A program made the position numbers and the translations under genes. A DNA stretch of 64,000 nucleotides, taken from Acidobacteriota bacterium (GTDB lineage: Bacteria; Acidobacteriota; Blastocatellia; Pyrinomonadales; Pyrinomonadaceae). Every line of letters starts with the position of its first letter. The stretch's first letter is position 1. Below are positions 16,590-25,642 of the stretch, piece by piece. The stretch spans positions 1-64,000 of the forward strand of contig JAFAZX010000046.1 of assembly GCA_019239425.1 (NCBI GenBank), given 5' to 3'. Under the pieces are notes generated by a model that searched no databases, was not told the origin of the DNA, and worked only from the letters and a program-made list of their open reading frames with translations.

Positions 16590-17165
16590 TCAGGCGCGCT
16601 TGCGACCCTTCACGCCTTCGCCCCCGGCCCGCGCGAGCAGCTGCGGCTTCTGCTCCTTCTCGGAGAAGGTGCAGGCGACGAGCACGCGCCGCTTCTCGAC
16701 CAACACGACGATGTGGCCGGAGAACTTGCCGGCCGTGAAGTCGCACTCCCTCTGGTTCTCTCTCTCCTGCGGCAGCATCGCGACCTTGAGCGTCGCGCCC
16801 GCCGTCGAATCGCTGAGCCCGAGCACGTCCGTCGCGAAGTGCTCGAAGAACTCGCGCTTGAGGAACTCCTGCCCGGCCTCGTCCAAATCCTCCGGGAACT
16901 CGCCGATGGTCGCGACGACGCCCGGCCCGTCCGGCGTCTCGACGCGCCGGACGCGGATCGGGATTTTCGCCTCGACGGCCGGCTCTTCCGTCCTGGTGGC
17001 GGGCGCGGCGGGCGCGTCCTGCTGCTTCTGCCGCGGCGCGGCCCCCGCGGACGCGTGCGCGAAGAGCAGGAGCGTCAGCAGCGCGGCCGCCTCAAGGGCG
17101 CGGCGATAAAGGAATGAATCAGGGCGTCGTGTACTCCCCGCTGCATGTTTCCGAAACGACATCAT
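16590..17165 (-). CDS. hypothetical secreted protein
   Basis: 191 residues from ATG 17165 (or 17162). Basic N-terminus, hydrophobic segment AALLTLLLFAHASAGAA (signal peptide), a Pro/Ala-rich linker, then a small alpha/beta region with conserved-looking FPEDLDEAGQEFLKREFFEHFATDVLG and a Cys in CDFTAGKFSGHIVV and in VLVACTFS. No family recognised. It lies downstream of the structured RNA and its terminator on the same strand, so could be read through or separately transcribed. Confidence 0.7.
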   Translation of the reverse strand: MMSFRKHAAGSTRRPDSFLYRRALEAAALLTLLLFAHASAGAAPRQKQQDAPAAPATRTEEPAVEAKIPIRVRRVETPDGPGVVATIGEFPEDLDEAGQEFLKREFFEHFATDVLGLSDSTAGATLKVAMLPQERENQRECDFTAGKFSGHIVVLVEKRRVLVACTFSEKEQKPQLLARAGGEGVKGRKRA

Positions 17166-17254
17166 CGGCTTTACCCCCTTGAGGCGGGCGGGGCTGCAAC
17201 GTGAGTGCCGCGGGGCCGCCCGCGACCGCCCCGTGATAAAAACTCCACCGCGCA

Positions 17255-17294
17255 AAAATAAAGGGGCGGCACCTCTGACGGGTGCCGCCCCTTT
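17255..17294 (-). terminator. strong intrinsic terminator of the minus-strand RNA
   Basis: Minus-strand stem GGGGCGGCACC with GGTGCCGCCCC around a 7-nt loop, followed by TTTATTTTT. The tract direction shows that it serves the minus strand. Confidence 0.9.
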
Positions 17295-17430
17295 TGCTTA
17301 CGGCTCGGTGGACTGTGTGGATTAGCCTCTCTGAACTTCGTCTGCCTGCGGAGCCTGGCTCCGTAAACTTTCGCTTCAGGGATTCTGACAGCCGTAAGCT
17401 CGGTACTTCTGGTGTGGTGCTAATCCCTGT

Positions 17431-17469
17431 TCAGGAGACTCCAGCCACCTCACTGTGATTTGAATTCAT
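17431..17469 (-). CDS. 12-codon leader ORF with perfect Shine-Dalgarno
   Basis: ATG at 17469-17467 reading MNSNHSEVAGVS then TGA. It is preceded on the minus strand by AAAGGAGGTGATCC (about 17490-17477), an uninterrupted complement to the 16S 3' end, about 8 nt before the ATG. Such a site is far stronger than those of neighbouring genes. It could be a leader peptide whose translation affects folding of the downstream RNA, or the site may act as a ribosome-binding decoy. Translation is unproven. Confidence 0.45.
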   Translation of the reverse strand: MNSNHSEVAGVS

Positions 17470-17505
17470 ATATTTTCGGATCACCTCCTTTCCAGTGTTG
17501 AGGCG

Positions 17506-17534
17506 ATATTAGACGACGCCCCCACGCCCGTCAA
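17506..17534 (-). promoter_or_regulatory. promoter of the structured RNA
   Basis: Minus strand TTGACG (17534-17529), 17-nt spacer, TAATAT (17511-17506). Expected start near 17500. One of the best sigma-70 matches in the window. Confidence 0.75.
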
Positions 17535-17601
17535 CCGTTATTTTCAGACACGGTTGCCGGCAGCTTTGACCTCGAAGTTAAGTAGCCGGAAGGGACAATT
17601 A

Positions 17602-17630
17602 TTGACTTGAAACTCCCGGTGTGACAGTAT
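17602..17630 (+). promoter_or_regulatory. promoter of the small secreted Cys protein gene
   Basis: TTGACT (17602-17607), 17-nt spacer, CAGTAT (17625-17630), 36 nt before the ATG at 17667. Divergent from the structured-RNA promoter. Confidence 0.5.
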
Positions 17631-17666
17631 GCGCCCCGCCAGCGACCCTCTCGAAAGGTGCGAGAT

Positions 17667-17951
17667 ATGTCAAAGTCTTCTTCCCGCCTCATCGTCGCCT
17701 CCTCGGCCCTGTTACTTCTGCTCGCCGCAGCCGCGGGCGCCCATCACGGCGCCGCCCGTAGTAGTGCGGCCGGCGACTGCTCAGGTAAGTCCGAAGATTG
17801 TCACGCCCCGGTGAAGTATCTGGGGGAGAGGGGTGACTGCGCCTGCTTCGCCTGCGAGTACAGGACGAAGAAACAGCACATCCTCTGCACGCGTAACGAT
17901 GCCGAGAAAACAAAGCTGTTCCAAATCATCCACGAGCGCCCGCCGGAATAG
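17667..17951 (+). CDS. small secreted Cys/His protein, unknown
   Basis: 94 residues from ATG 17667 (GAAAGG site; a GTG at 17658 is the alternative). Signal peptide with LLLLLAAAAGAHHGAA, then a mature domain with CSGKSEDCHAPVKYLGERGDCACFACEYRTKKQHILC. Its six cysteines suggest disulfides or metal binding in the periplasm. No family recognised. Its 3' end lies six bases from the convergent membrane-protein gene. Confidence 0.7.
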   Translation: MSKSSSRLIVASSALLLLLAAAAGAHHGAARSSAAGDCSGKSEDCHAPVKYLGERGDCACFACEYRTKKQHILCTRNDAEKTKLFQIIHERPPE

Positions 17952-17956
17952 AACGG

Positions 17957-18712
17957 TTACAGCCCGTTACGATTCCCCTGAGCATTATTCCCGTTGACGT
18001 TATTGGGGGGCGGGGTCGCGCAGGGGGTCAACTTAGTTATGTTCTCCGCGTCCAGCTCCTCCTTCATCTTTCTTTCCGCCCCCTGTATCTTTACTACGAC
18101 ACCTTCTATGCTTCCCCCGTCTTGCAGCCAGTCGCTCGCCGCCCCCCAGACGTCTGAGAGTCCCGCCGCCACGTCCGCCGTCATATAAATCTGATTCGTT
18201 TTGGAGTAAGTGTCCAACGAGCTGAGGCTGTCGAACGCCTGGGTCAGGGCGTTCGGATCCACGCGCTTATTTTGCAGCGCCGCCAGCAGCAGGGTCATTT
18301 GCTGGTGCGCCTTCTCGTAAATATCAAACTTACGTTTGTAAAACTCTTGGGTGATGGCCAACCGCGTGGTGAGATTTCTGTCCTGCTCGTTTATCGTCTT
18401 CTCGATATCCTTCTGCTTGAGCCACACCCCGAAGCCCATAATGATCGCGACCAGGGTGGCCAGGGCGGGGATTGAGGCCAGCAGGATTTTTAAGGTGTTG
18501 GACTCCCTCGTGCCCGCCTCCACCGCAACGCTCACCTGCTGTCCGGTGAGGGCGGCCGTAACGCCCTCTTTAACTTTTGTCGCTATCGATTTGTCGAACT
18601 CCCGGATGGCGCTGTCCGCCCCGCTCTTCGCGGTTTCACTAATTCTGCTTTCAAGGGCCTTCAACTGATCCGGCGTGACGTATTGAGGCGCGTTCGCGTC
18701 ACCATTCGGCAT
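17957..18712 (-). CDS. hypothetical single-pass membrane protein
   Basis: 251 residues, preceded by AGGAGGA. The N-terminus has a charged helical region (about 1-75), one TM segment (ILLASIPALATLVAIIMGFGVWL, about 79-101), then a coiled-coil-like stretch with KQKDIEKTINEQDRNL, a helical domain and an Asn-rich C-terminal tail. No family recognised. On the minus strand a TATAAT (18817-18812) lies upstream, but a TTGACA 10 nt before it is too close to be its -35. The 186-base gap to hutI shows nothing else. Confidence 0.7.
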   Translation of the reverse strand: MPNGDANAPQYVTPDQLKALESRISETAKSGADSAIREFDKSIATKVKEGVTAALTGQQVSVAVEAGTRESNTLKILLASIPALATLVAIIMGFGVWLKQKDIEKTINEQDRNLTTRLAITQEFYKRKFDIYEKAHQQMTLLLAALQNKRVDPNALTQAFDSLSSLDTYSKTNQIYMTADVAAGLSDVWGAASDWLQDGGSIEGVVVKIQGAERKMKEELDAENITKLTPCATPPPNNVNGNNAQGNRNGL

Positions 18713-18898
18713 GTTCAGTTCCTCCTTTAGCTGTGGGATTGAGAAGGTTCTGAGCGCTCCGTGGCTGATAGTCGGGCGCTGTTGGTGCCCCGCAGAGGCG
18801 TGAGAAAACTAGATTATAGACATTTACGTGTCAACAGATTTGAGACCCGACTGCTGCCCGCTTACGGCGGCCGGCGGTCGAGTCACGTGGAGGCGTCT

Positions 18899-20152
18899 CT
18901 AACGCGCGAAGGCCAGACGACCGCCGACGAAGACGGCGTGCGCGTGCTCGACGCCGAAGAAGTAGGCCAGCTCGCGGTAGTCTTCGCAGTCGTGCGCGAC
19001 GAAGTCGGCGCGCTTGCCGCGTTCGAGCGTGCCCAGTTCGTCCCCGCGGTTCAGGCTGTAGGCGGCGTTGACGGTCGCGGCCGTGAGGCCCTCGGCGGGC
19101 GTCATCTTCAAGTGCGTGGAGGCGAGCGAGAGCACCATCGTCATCGAGGGCGTCGGCGACGATCCGGGGTTGAAGTCCGTGGCGAGGACGACCGCGAGAC
19201 CTTCATCAATCATCGCGCGCGCGGCCGGGTAGCGCGCCGAGCCGAGCGCGTAGACCGAGCCGGGCAGAAGGACGGGCTGTACGCCCGCCGCTTTGAGCGC
19301 GGCGATACTCGCGGCGTCCGTGTGTTCGAGGTGGTCGGCCGTCTTCGCACGCAGCTCGGCCGCGAGCAAGGCGCCGCCGCCGCGCGTGAGCTGGTCGGCG
19401 TGAACCCGCAAGGACAGGCCGTGCGCGCGCGCCGCCTCCAACACGCGCCGCGAGTCTTCGACAGTGAAGACCCGCTCCTCGCAGAACACGTCGCAGAACT
19501 CCGCCAGGCCCTCGGACGCGACGCGCGGCAGCATCTCTTCGACGACGAGCGCGACGTACTCTTCGCGCCGGCCGCGGTACTCGTCCGGCACCTCGTGCGC
19601 GCCGAGGAAGGTCGGGACGTACTTGATTCTCCCTTCCGAGTTCAGGCGGCGGACGACGCGCAGCATCTTCAACTCGTCTTCAACCGAGAGGCCGTAGCCG
19701 GACTTCGCCTCGACAGTCGTCGTGCCCGTGCGCAGGAACCACGCCTCGCGCCGCCGCGCGACTTCGAACAGCTCCTCCTCGTCGGCCGCGCGCGTCCGGC
19801 GCACGGTCGAGCGGATGCCGCCGCCGGCCGCGGCGATCTCCTGATAGCTCACGCCCGCGGCGCGCTTCTCGAACTCGTCGGCGCGCTGGCCCGCGAAGAC
19901 GGGGTGCGCGTGTGCGTCCACGAAGCCGGGCGCGACGACGCGACCGCCCGCGTCGAAGACCTCGCAGTCCGCGCCCAACAGAGGCTCGACCTCTTCGAGC
20001 CTGCCGACCTTCTCGACCAGGCCGTCTCGGACGAGCATCGCGCCGCCCTCGACGATGGCGAGTTCGCGCATCTCGGCGCCCACGCGCGGGCGGCGCGGCC
20101 CCGCGAGCGTGACGAGTTGTCCACAGTTGACGACAACCAGCGTGTCTGTCAT
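18899..20152 (-). CDS. hutI: imidazolonepropionase
   Basis: 417-residue amidohydrolase of histidine degradation (4-imidazolone-5-propanoate to N-formimidoyl-L-glutamate). Metal motif [15 protein letters not shown]-type [24 protein letters not shown], then EAKSGYG, HADQ, EHTD and ATDFNPG. ATG 20152 lacks an obvious ribosome site and stands 14 bases from an inverted repeat. No hutH, hutU or hutG is present in the window; the upstream gene is an amino acid permease, which could import histidine or relatives. Confidence 0.95.
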   Translation of the reverse strand: MTDTLVVVNCGQLVTLAGPRRPRVGAEMRELAIVEGGAMLVRDGLVEKVGRLEEVEPLLGADCEVFDAGGRVVAPGFVDAHAHPVFAGQRADEFEKRAAGVSYQEIAAAGGGIRSTVRRTRAADEEELFEVARRREAWFLRTGTTTVEAKSGYGLSVEDELKMLRVVRRLNSEGRIKYVPTFLGAHEVPDEYRGRREEYVALVVEEMLPRVASEGLAEFCDVFCEERVFTVEDSRRVLEAARAHGLSLRVHADQLTRGGGALLAAELRAKTADHLEHTDAASIAALKAAGVQPVLLPGSVYALGSARYPAARAMIDEGLAVVLATDFNPGSSPTPSMTMVLSLASTHLKMTPAEGLTAATVNAAYSLNRGDELGTLERGKRADFVAHDCEDYRELAYFFGVEHAHAVFVGGRLAFAR

Positions 20153-20165
20153 GTGAGCGTATTTA

Positions 20166-20245
20166 ACCACAGAGACACAGAGACACAGCTTGTCGACAGC
20201 TAAAGGTAAGGCCGTGTCTTAGCTGTGCCTCTGTGTCTCTGTGGT
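20166..20245. repeat. octad inverted repeat, ACACAGAG family
   Basis: 25-bp arms 20166-20190 and 20221-20245 (one mismatch). The right arm encodes the last residues (TTETQRHS) of the permease, and the left arm stops just before the hutI start. Confidence 0.9.
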
Positions 20246-21676
20246 GAATCCTTCCTTGCGGCGCCGGCCCCAGCGGTAGAGCAGCGCGCCCGCCGCGTTG
20301 AAGGCGAGCGTGACGGCGACGAGCTTGGCGGCGAAGGCGAAGCTGCTCTCCACGTCCACGATGGGCACGACCGTCAGGGCGATGCCGAGCAGGGAGACGA
20401 GCAGCCCCGAGAGGGACGCGACCTTCAGCCACCAGGGCGCGCGCAGGCCGATCCGCGCCGCGGCGAAGAGCGGGATGGCGAAGAGCACCACGTACGAGGT
20501 CGCGTAGAAGATGGTGGCCGCGTTCTCCAACAACTGGTACGCCTCCTGCATCCCGACGCCGACCAGCCCGAGCAGCCCCAGCCCGAGCGCGAGCGCGCCG
20601 ACCAGCACGACGGAGTTGACCGGCGTCCGGTAGCGCGGGTGCAGGCGCGTGAACCACGCGGGCAGGAGGTCGTCCCAGCCCGCCACCAGCGGGAGCCGCG
20701 CGTTCGCCGTCAGGTAGATGCTCATCAGGGCGACCTGCCGGCTGACGACCGCGAGGATGACGAGCGAGACGACGTTCGCGACGCCCGCGCCGAGCAGCCC
20801 GAACCCGCGCGTCAAGACCTGCGCGATGGGGCCGATGAGGTCGACCTCTCCGGGTTTGAAGAAGGCGAGGACGGAGCTGGTGCCGAGGATGAACATCAGG
20901 GCGATGACCGGCGCGGCGATGACGACCGAGCGTCCGATGTTGCGCGCGGGCGTCTTGCACTCGCCGGCCAGAATCGCCACGTACTCGAAGCCCGTGAGCG
21001 CGCCGGTGGCGAGCTTGCTGTAGATGTTGATGCCCGCCAGCGAGAAGGCCGGCACCGCGAAGACGAAGGGGTGGTACTCCGTAATCGTCCCGCGCCAGAG
21101 GCTGACGAAGGGCAGGGCGACGAGCGTCAGGAAGACGAGCAGGAGGAAGACGCCGCCCGCGTTGTGCACCCACTTGCCCAGGGAGAGGCCGCGGATCGAG
21201 ACGTAGACCATCACGCCCACCATCGCGCAACTGAAGAGCGTGACGAACCATTTGCTCCCCGCCGTCCAGCGCAGGCCCTCGAAGGCGTACGAGAGGTTGG
21301 TGACGACCGAGAGGCCGATGCCGGACATCACGAGGATGGCGAAGACCCAGAGGTTCCAAGCGACCATGAAGCCGACGAACTCGCCCAAGGAGAGCTTCGC
21401 CCACTGGTAGAGTCCGCCTTCGAGCGGCAGCAGGCGGTTGAGGTAGATGACGACCGCGGCCAAAGGCAGGTAGAAGGTCGCAATCGCCAGCAGCCAGTAG
21501 AAGAGCTGCTCGCCGCCCAGCTTCGCCGCCGTCCCGACCCAGATCGTGCCGACCACGAACACGACCTGCGTCAGCACCAGATCCCGAAGCCCCAACTCCT
21601 TCCGCAAGGCGGCGCTCCGCCCCTCGACCTCCCGCCCCTCGCGCCTGACCTCGGCCGCCTGAATCTCTTCAACCAT
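20219..21676 (-). CDS. APC-family amino acid permease
   Basis: 485 residues, about 12 TM segments, with APC superfamily layout: first helix LVLTQVVFVVGTIWVGTAA and the GALTGFEYVAILAGECKTPARNIGRSV helix-6/loop region. Imports amino acids by proton or exchange coupling; specificity unknown. The ATG follows the mcrB TAG stop with no spacing, using the GGGGGAGG within mcrB, so translation is coupled. The C-terminal TTETQRHS is repeat-derived. The link with hutI downstream suggests amino acid use, while the upstream link to McrBC is unexpected. Confidence 0.88.
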   Translation of the reverse strand: MVEEIQAAEVRREGREVEGRSAALRKELGLRDLVLTQVVFVVGTIWVGTAAKLGGEQLFYWLLAIATFYLPLAAVVIYLNRLLPLEGGLYQWAKLSLGEFVGFMVAWNLWVFAILVMSGIGLSVVTNLSYAFEGLRWTAGSKWFVTLFSCAMVGVMVYVSIRGLSLGKWVHNAGGVFLLLVFLTLVALPFVSLWRGTITEYHPFVFAVPAFSLAGINIYSKLATGALTGFEYVAILAGECKTPARNIGRSVVIAAPVIALMFILGTSSVLAFFKPGEVDLIGPIAQVLTRGFGLLGAGVANVVSLVILAVVSRQVALMSIYLTANARLPLVAGWDDLLPAWFTRLHPRYRTPVNSVVLVGALALGLGLLGLVGVGMQEAYQLLENAATIFYATSYVVLFAIPLFAAARIGLRAPWWLKVASLSGLLVSLLGIALTVVPIVDVESSFAFAAKLVAVTLAFNAAGALLYRWGRRRKEGFTTETQRHS

Positions 21677-23746
21677 CTAAGCCTCCCCCGCCGGCGCCGC
21701 GCCGCCGGCCAACTCGCGCAGCGCGTCGAGAAACTCTTCTTCCTCCAGCCGCGCGATCTCGTGCGGCACGCGCTCCGCGTCCGCGAACTCCCCGAGCGCA
21801 GCCCTCGTCGCCGCGTCCGCCTTGAAGGGTCGCACGAAGCGCGCGCCGAGCACCGCGCGCAGACGCTCGTGGTCGTTGTAGAAATACTCTTCGAGCAGGG
21901 GGACGACGCGCGCGTACCACGCGAAGCGCAGGTCTCCGGCGCCGCGCAGGTTCATGAAGTAGCTATGGCCGACGCGATGGTCGCGGTCGAGCAGCGCCGC
22001 GACGCGCGCGTTCAACCTCTTGAGCAGCGCGCGCAGGTCGACGCCCGCGACCTCGGCCGGTTCGACGGCCGAAGGGTCTGGCTCCATCTCGACGAAGGCG
22101 AAGCGGCGGCGCAGCGCCAGGTCGAGTAGTGCGATGGAGCGGTCGGCCGTGTTCATCGTCCCGAGCACGTACAGGTTCGGCGGCACCCCGAAGCGCTCGC
22201 CCGAATACGGCAGCGTCACGGTCACCTCGTTCGCCTGCCCCAGACGCTTGTCGTCCTCTAACAACGTAATCAACTCCCCCAACACCTTCGCGATGTTGGC
22301 CCGGTTGATCTCGTCAATCACCAACAGATACCTCGGCGACTTCTCCGGGTCGGCCTCCCACGCCACCCGCGCCCGCTCGCAGATGCGCCGGAACACACCC
22401 GGCACGACCGCGTAACTGATCTCCCCCGTCTCTTCATCAGGGATCGGCTTCAGCCCCTCCACGAACTCCTCGTACGCGAACGACTGGTGGAACGTGACGA
22501 ACTCGCTAAAGTCTTCGACCTTCAGGTTGTCGACCTGCGGGTTCTTTAAACGCGCCAGCACATCGCCGAGATTTTCCTTAACGTACTCCGTGCCTTCCGG
22601 GGTTAGAAACCATTCCGAGTTTTCGTTCTTCTCGAAAAGAAACGGTTCATGACGAATGGAGTATTTGACCGTAGGACTGCCCGGCGCGGTATGTATCTGC
22701 AACTGTACCCACAGCACGTGACTAACTTTCGTCGAGGTTTTAAGTCGCGCGTAATCTCGCAGCAGCGCGCTCTCTTTGAGGTCTGGGACGGTGAGGCGCC
22801 CCTTGTCTTCTAACGACAAGGCGAGGGCAATTGCCTCATACCAGGTAAGCTCCTGCAGCAGCGCGATGTGTTGCTGCGGCGCGGCGGGTGAGGCGACCAG
22901 CTGCCGCGCGAGGAAGGACTCGGTAAAGCGGCGAACCCAAAACGTCTTCCCCGTGCCCGGCGGCCCGTAGAGCAGGACGTTGCGCGTACGCGGCCGTCCG
23001 GTGATATCCAGCAACTCCTTCAGTTCTCGCGGTACAGGTGCGGACGGCGCCGGGCTGGGCTCCGGCGCTACATCGAGGAGGGGAGATGTGGGGACGTTCT
23101 TATTTTGATCGTGGGCGTACCAGATGAATGAGTGAACATCGATGAGGTCGGCGGGACGGCCTAATGCTTTCGTCAATATGTTCTGAAGCTGCCTGACGAA
23201 ATCTAAGAAGGCTACATACCTTTCGCCCTGCGTCCCTCCACCCGGCAATTCCAGCCCCCATAGGGCGCAGACAGTCTGGATGGCCGTGGGACGGTAGAAA
23301 ACGCATCTCTCGGGTGCTCGCGCGGTGAGCAATATTGAGAAGAGCCAGCCGCTTTTTCTCTTCTCCCGTGGGACGTAGACGGCGTAGTCGGAGTTGATAC
23401 CCTGCGTGAATTGGTCGATGCGCTCCTCCAGGGGTCTTTCACTCAGGAAGAACTCGCCCATCAGTTCGCGGACGCGCTCTTCGGGGGCCGCGTTCAGGTA
23501 AGTCTTGAAATCGTCGCAGGTGTACATTGAAGTCAGGTTCGCAATGTCCCGGCTACACCTGCGGGCGGCCTCGCTCAAATCTCCCAAGAAACTCGGGGAA
23601 CGAAGCGCCTCATCCGATAGTGCCCCACCGAGCACGCTGATGAGCCTCTCTTTATAGCTGCGCTCTTCGCGCTGGTAATCCCCACCCCGCGCGTAAGCGG
23701 CGAACCGTGTCAGAGAGCTTTGAAATGCCTCCTCATTCCTGAACAC
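21677..23746 (-). CDS. mcrB: McrB-type AAA+ GTPase of a type IV restriction system
   Basis: About 689 residues. An N-terminal specificity region of about 230 residues with no recognised reader fold holds [14 protein letters not shown], common in McrB-like proteins. The AAA+ domain follows: Walker A GPPGTGKT, Walker [21 protein letters not shown], the McrB signature GTMNTADRS and the arginine finger LRRRF. The GTP-driven motor partners with McrC to cleave modified DNA. GTG 23746 is favoured, since GGGAGG (23760-23755) overlaps the other candidate, GTG 23755. It follows mcrC (14-bp overlap), the reverse of the usual order. Confidence 0.92.
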   Translation of the reverse strand: MFRNEEAFQSSLTRFAAYARGGDYQREERSYKERLISVLGGALSDEALRSPSFLGDLSEAARRCSRDIANLTSMYTCDDFKTYLNAAPEERVRELMGEFFLSERPLEERIDQFTQGINSDYAVYVPREKRKSGWLFSILLTARAPERCVFYRPTAIQTVCALWGLELPGGGTQGERYVAFLDFVRQLQNILTKALGRPADLIDVHSFIWYAHDQNKNVPTSPLLDVAPEPSPAPSAPVPRELKELLDITGRPRTRNVLLYGPPGTGKTFWVRRFTESFLARQLVASPAAPQQHIALLQELTWYEAIALALSLEDKGRLTVPDLKESALLRDYARLKTSTKVSHVLWVQLQIHTAPGSPTVKYSIRHEPFLFEKNENSEWFLTPEGTEYVKENLGDVLARLKNPQVDNLKVEDFSEFVTFHQSFAYEEFVEGLKPIPDEETGEISYAVVPGVFRRICERARVAWEADPEKSPRYLLVIDEINRANIAKVLGELITLLEDDKRLGQANEVTVTLPYSGERFGVPPNLYVLGTMNTADRSIALLDLALRRRFAFVEMEPDPSAVEPAEVAGVDLRALLKRLNARVAALLDRDHRVGHSYFMNLRGAGDLRFAWYARVVPLLEEYFYNDHERLRAVLGARFVRPFKADAATRAALGEFADAERVPHEIARLEEEEFLDALRELAGGAAPAGEA

Positions 23747-25043
23747 TCTTATCACCTCCCAAGATATCCCAGAGTTCGCTGGTGAGCGCTTCCCGCCCTT
23801 CTTGCGTCGAGAGGTCTGCGCGCAGGTCTACGGTGGCGGCGTCGATGCGGCCGCCGCCTTCGAGGGTGAAGCGGCGGCGCAGGGGTTCGGGCATGTCGGC
23901 GGTCTGCGGGTAGAGGAGGACGACGCGGGGGCAGCGGTAGCGCCGCGCGTAGGCGTGCATCTGGTAGAAGTCCGCGGACGAGATGCCGAGCTTGGAGTCG
24001 GACGGGTCGAGCCGCTTGTACTTGGTGTCGAGCAGCAGGGGGAACTCCGCGCCGCGGCGGAACGCGAGGTCGGGGTGGAGTTCGAACACGCCGCGCCCGC
24101 GCTCGTCCGACGCGAGGTGTCGAAGGGCGCCGCGCGCCTGCGGGAGCAGTTCGCACGTTTGCAGGCCGTCGGGGAGCACCTCCGGGCGGCGGCGGATGAA
24201 GCCGACGACGAACTCCTCGAAGAGCCTGTTCATGTCGAAGACGAAGGCGAAGGTCTCGAAGTCGCGCGCGGTCAACTGGAGCGAGCCGCCCGCGAGGAAG
24301 AGGCGCGCGAGGTTGAGCAGCGGCGCGAAGCGCGCGTTCAGACGCGTCAGCGTCGAGGGCGCGGCCGCCTCCGCCGTGAGGGCCGACGGGAGCGTCACCT
24401 CCTCCATCCACTGCCGCAGCTCGCCGAGGAGCTGCCGGTTCGCGCCGTCGCGCGTCAGCCGCCACAGGCGCTCGACGACGAAGCGGAAGACGCGGTTGAG
24501 CGCGTTGTCGGCGGTGAACTCGTCGAAGGCGACGGGGAAGAGGTGTCGGCGCGCGGGGCGGCGCAGGGACTCGGCGACGCGCCAGCGCCCTTTGAGCACG
24601 GGCAGCTCGTCCTCGACCGGCTCGTAGCGGCGGTGCGCGCCGCGCTGCCACTCTTCGCGCAGGTGCGTGGCGAAGAGGCGCGTGAGTACCTCGAACCAGT
24701 CGCCGCCGCGGCGCAGGAGGGGGGCCGTCGCGTGCTCGCGAATGGGCAGTCGCCCCGCGTGCGCGAGCATGTGCAGGAGGTTGCGCGTCGCCTCGTCGGC
24801 GCGCTCGGCGTCGGACGAGTCGGCGCCCGCGCGGTGCGCTTTGGGAAGCACCTGCACGGCGCGGCGCCCGAGGCGCACGACGCCGACGTGCTGCGACGCG
24901 CGCAGCTCCCGCCGCCCCGCCCGCCACGTGGCGCGCAAGACCTCCGCGCCGGCCCCGCGGTTCAGCCTTTCGAGCGCCGCCGCCTCCCGCTCGCTCCACT
25001 CGAAGGCCCTCTGCTCGTGCTCGAAGAACGTCTCTGTGTCCAT
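23733..25043 (-). CDS. mcrC: McrC-type endonuclease subunit
   Basis: 436 residues. N-terminal DUF2357-like/OB part ([17 protein letters not shown]), then a helical middle and a C-terminal PD-(D/E)XK nuclease: HPDLAFRRG ... LLLDTKYK with catalytic D and DTK, and [10 protein letters not shown]. Works as the nuclease partner of McrB against modified or phage DNA. ATG 25043 is adopted; upstream in-frame codons lie in a repeat. No clear ribosome site. Gene order mcrC then mcrB is inverted relative to classical systems. Confidence 0.9.
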   Translation of the reverse strand: MDTETFFEHEQRAFEWSEREAAALERLNRGAGAEVLRATWRAGRRELRASQHVGVVRLGRRAVQVLPKAHRAGADSSDAERADEATRNLLHMLAHAGRLPIREHATAPLLRRGGDWFEVLTRLFATHLREEWQRGAHRRYEPVEDELPVLKGRWRVAESLRRPARRHLFPVAFDEFTADNALNRVFRFVVERLWRLTRDGANRQLLGELRQWMEEVTLPSALTAEAAAPSTLTRLNARFAPLLNLARLFLAGGSLQLTARDFETFAFVFDMNRLFEEFVVGFIRRRPEVLPDGLQTCELLPQARGALRHLASDERGRGVFELHPDLAFRRGAEFPLLLDTKYKRLDPSDSKLGISSADFYQMHAYARRYRCPRVVLLYPQTADMPEPLRRRFTLEGGGRIDAATVDLRADLSTQEGREALTSELWDILGGDKSVQE

Positions 25044-25054
25044 TAGAAGAGAGT

Positions 25055-25129
25055 GCTGAATGAGGAGTGCTGAATGATGAATAAGAAGCAAGCTGCCTTT
25101 CATTCATCACTCATCACTCCTCATTCATC
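25055..25129. repeat. heptad inverted repeat, GAATGAT family
   Basis: Imperfect 28-bp arms 25055-25082 and 25102-25129 made of GAATGAT/GAGTGAT words. It sits between the mcrC start and the stop of the next upstream gene (25128). Confidence 0.83.
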
Positions 25130-25601
25130 ATTCCGAAGAGGTGTGGTCGTGGACGATGCGCCAGCCGGCGCCCGTGCGGCGGAAGATGAGGGTGAAGCGG
25201 CCGTGGGGCGTGTCGGCGGCGCGCGTGAGCCGCCAGCGCCCCGTCGCCATGATGTAGAACTCGCCGAGCGGCTTGAACTCCAGTTCGGAGAAGTCGAGCG
25301 TGCCCATCTTCTCGCGCGTGTCGTAGCGTGCACGGTAGCGTTCGAGGACGGTCTGCCAGCCGCGCGTGATGTTATCTCCGGAGACGAAGGTCGTCGTCTC
25401 CTCCTTCGCGTAGCCCTCCATGTAGCCGGCCACGTCGCCGCGGTTCCAGGCCGCGGCCTGCGCCTCGATGACGGCGCGCACGGCCGCGACCGTTTTATCT
25501 TCCGTTTGTGTCCTCGGCATGCGCTTCTGGTAGCCGAACACGACGACCGCCGCCAGGAGCAGCAGCGAGGCGAAAGTGAAGAGGTGCTTCTTGCTTCCCA
25601 T
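25128..25601 (-). CDS. membrane-anchored/secreted NTF2-like (DUF4440) protein
   Basis: 157 residues. An N-terminal hydrophobic segment (FTFASLLLLAAVVVFGY) is a signal or anchor. The cone-like fold follows: VRAVIEAQAAAWNRGDVAGYMEGYA at the start and RFTLIFRRTGAGWRIVHDHTSS at the end, a typical NTF2/SnoaL signature. Binding or catalytic function unknown. AAGGAAG ribosome site. Flanked on both sides by inverted repeats. Confidence 0.82.
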   Translation of the reverse strand: MGSKKHLFTFASLLLLAAVVVFGYQKRMPRTQTEDKTVAAVRAVIEAQAAAWNRGDVAGYMEGYAKEETTTFVSGDNITRGWQTVLERYRARYDTREKMGTLDFSELEFKPLGEFYIMATGRWRLTRAADTPHGRFTLIFRRTGAGWRIVHDHTSSE

Positions 25602-25642
25602 CGTCTTCCTTCCGGCTCCTTTCCGGCCGAGAGGATATATCA

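Larger units (their letters stand above)
17255..17500 (-). ncRNA. candidate structured RNA (about 245 nt), unassigned
   Basis: It is bounded by a near-consensus promoter (17534-17506) and the terminator at 17294-17255. Within it, minus-strand segments pair over long range: GGATTAGC (17426-17419) with GCTAATCC (17326-17319), and GCTTACGGCT (17399-17390) with AGCCGTAAGC (17305-17296). Their order makes an H-type pseudoknot. CTGAA/TTCAG (17379-17375, 17335-17331) and a CGGAG/CTCCG hairpin around 17363-17349 lie inside. CAGGGATT (17429-17422) can instead pair with AATCCCTG (17384-17377), excluding the first stem. The 5' part carries a 12-codon ORF with an ideal ribosome site. I do not recognise an Rfam class; it may be a leader/riboswitch or an independent sRNA. 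Confidence 0.65.

Noticed and set aside
17477-17494. Plus-strand GGATCACCTCCTTTCC, like the 3' end of 16S rRNA
   Set aside because: No other 16S sequence is near; on the minus strand it is a Shine-Dalgarno site with promoter and ATG.
18812-18833. TTGACA and TATAAT on the minus strand as one promoter
   Set aside because: Spacer is only 10 nt; only the -10 may be real.
25044-25103. Longer mcrC start
   Set aside because: The extra residues are encoded by the intergenic repeat and lack family similarity.
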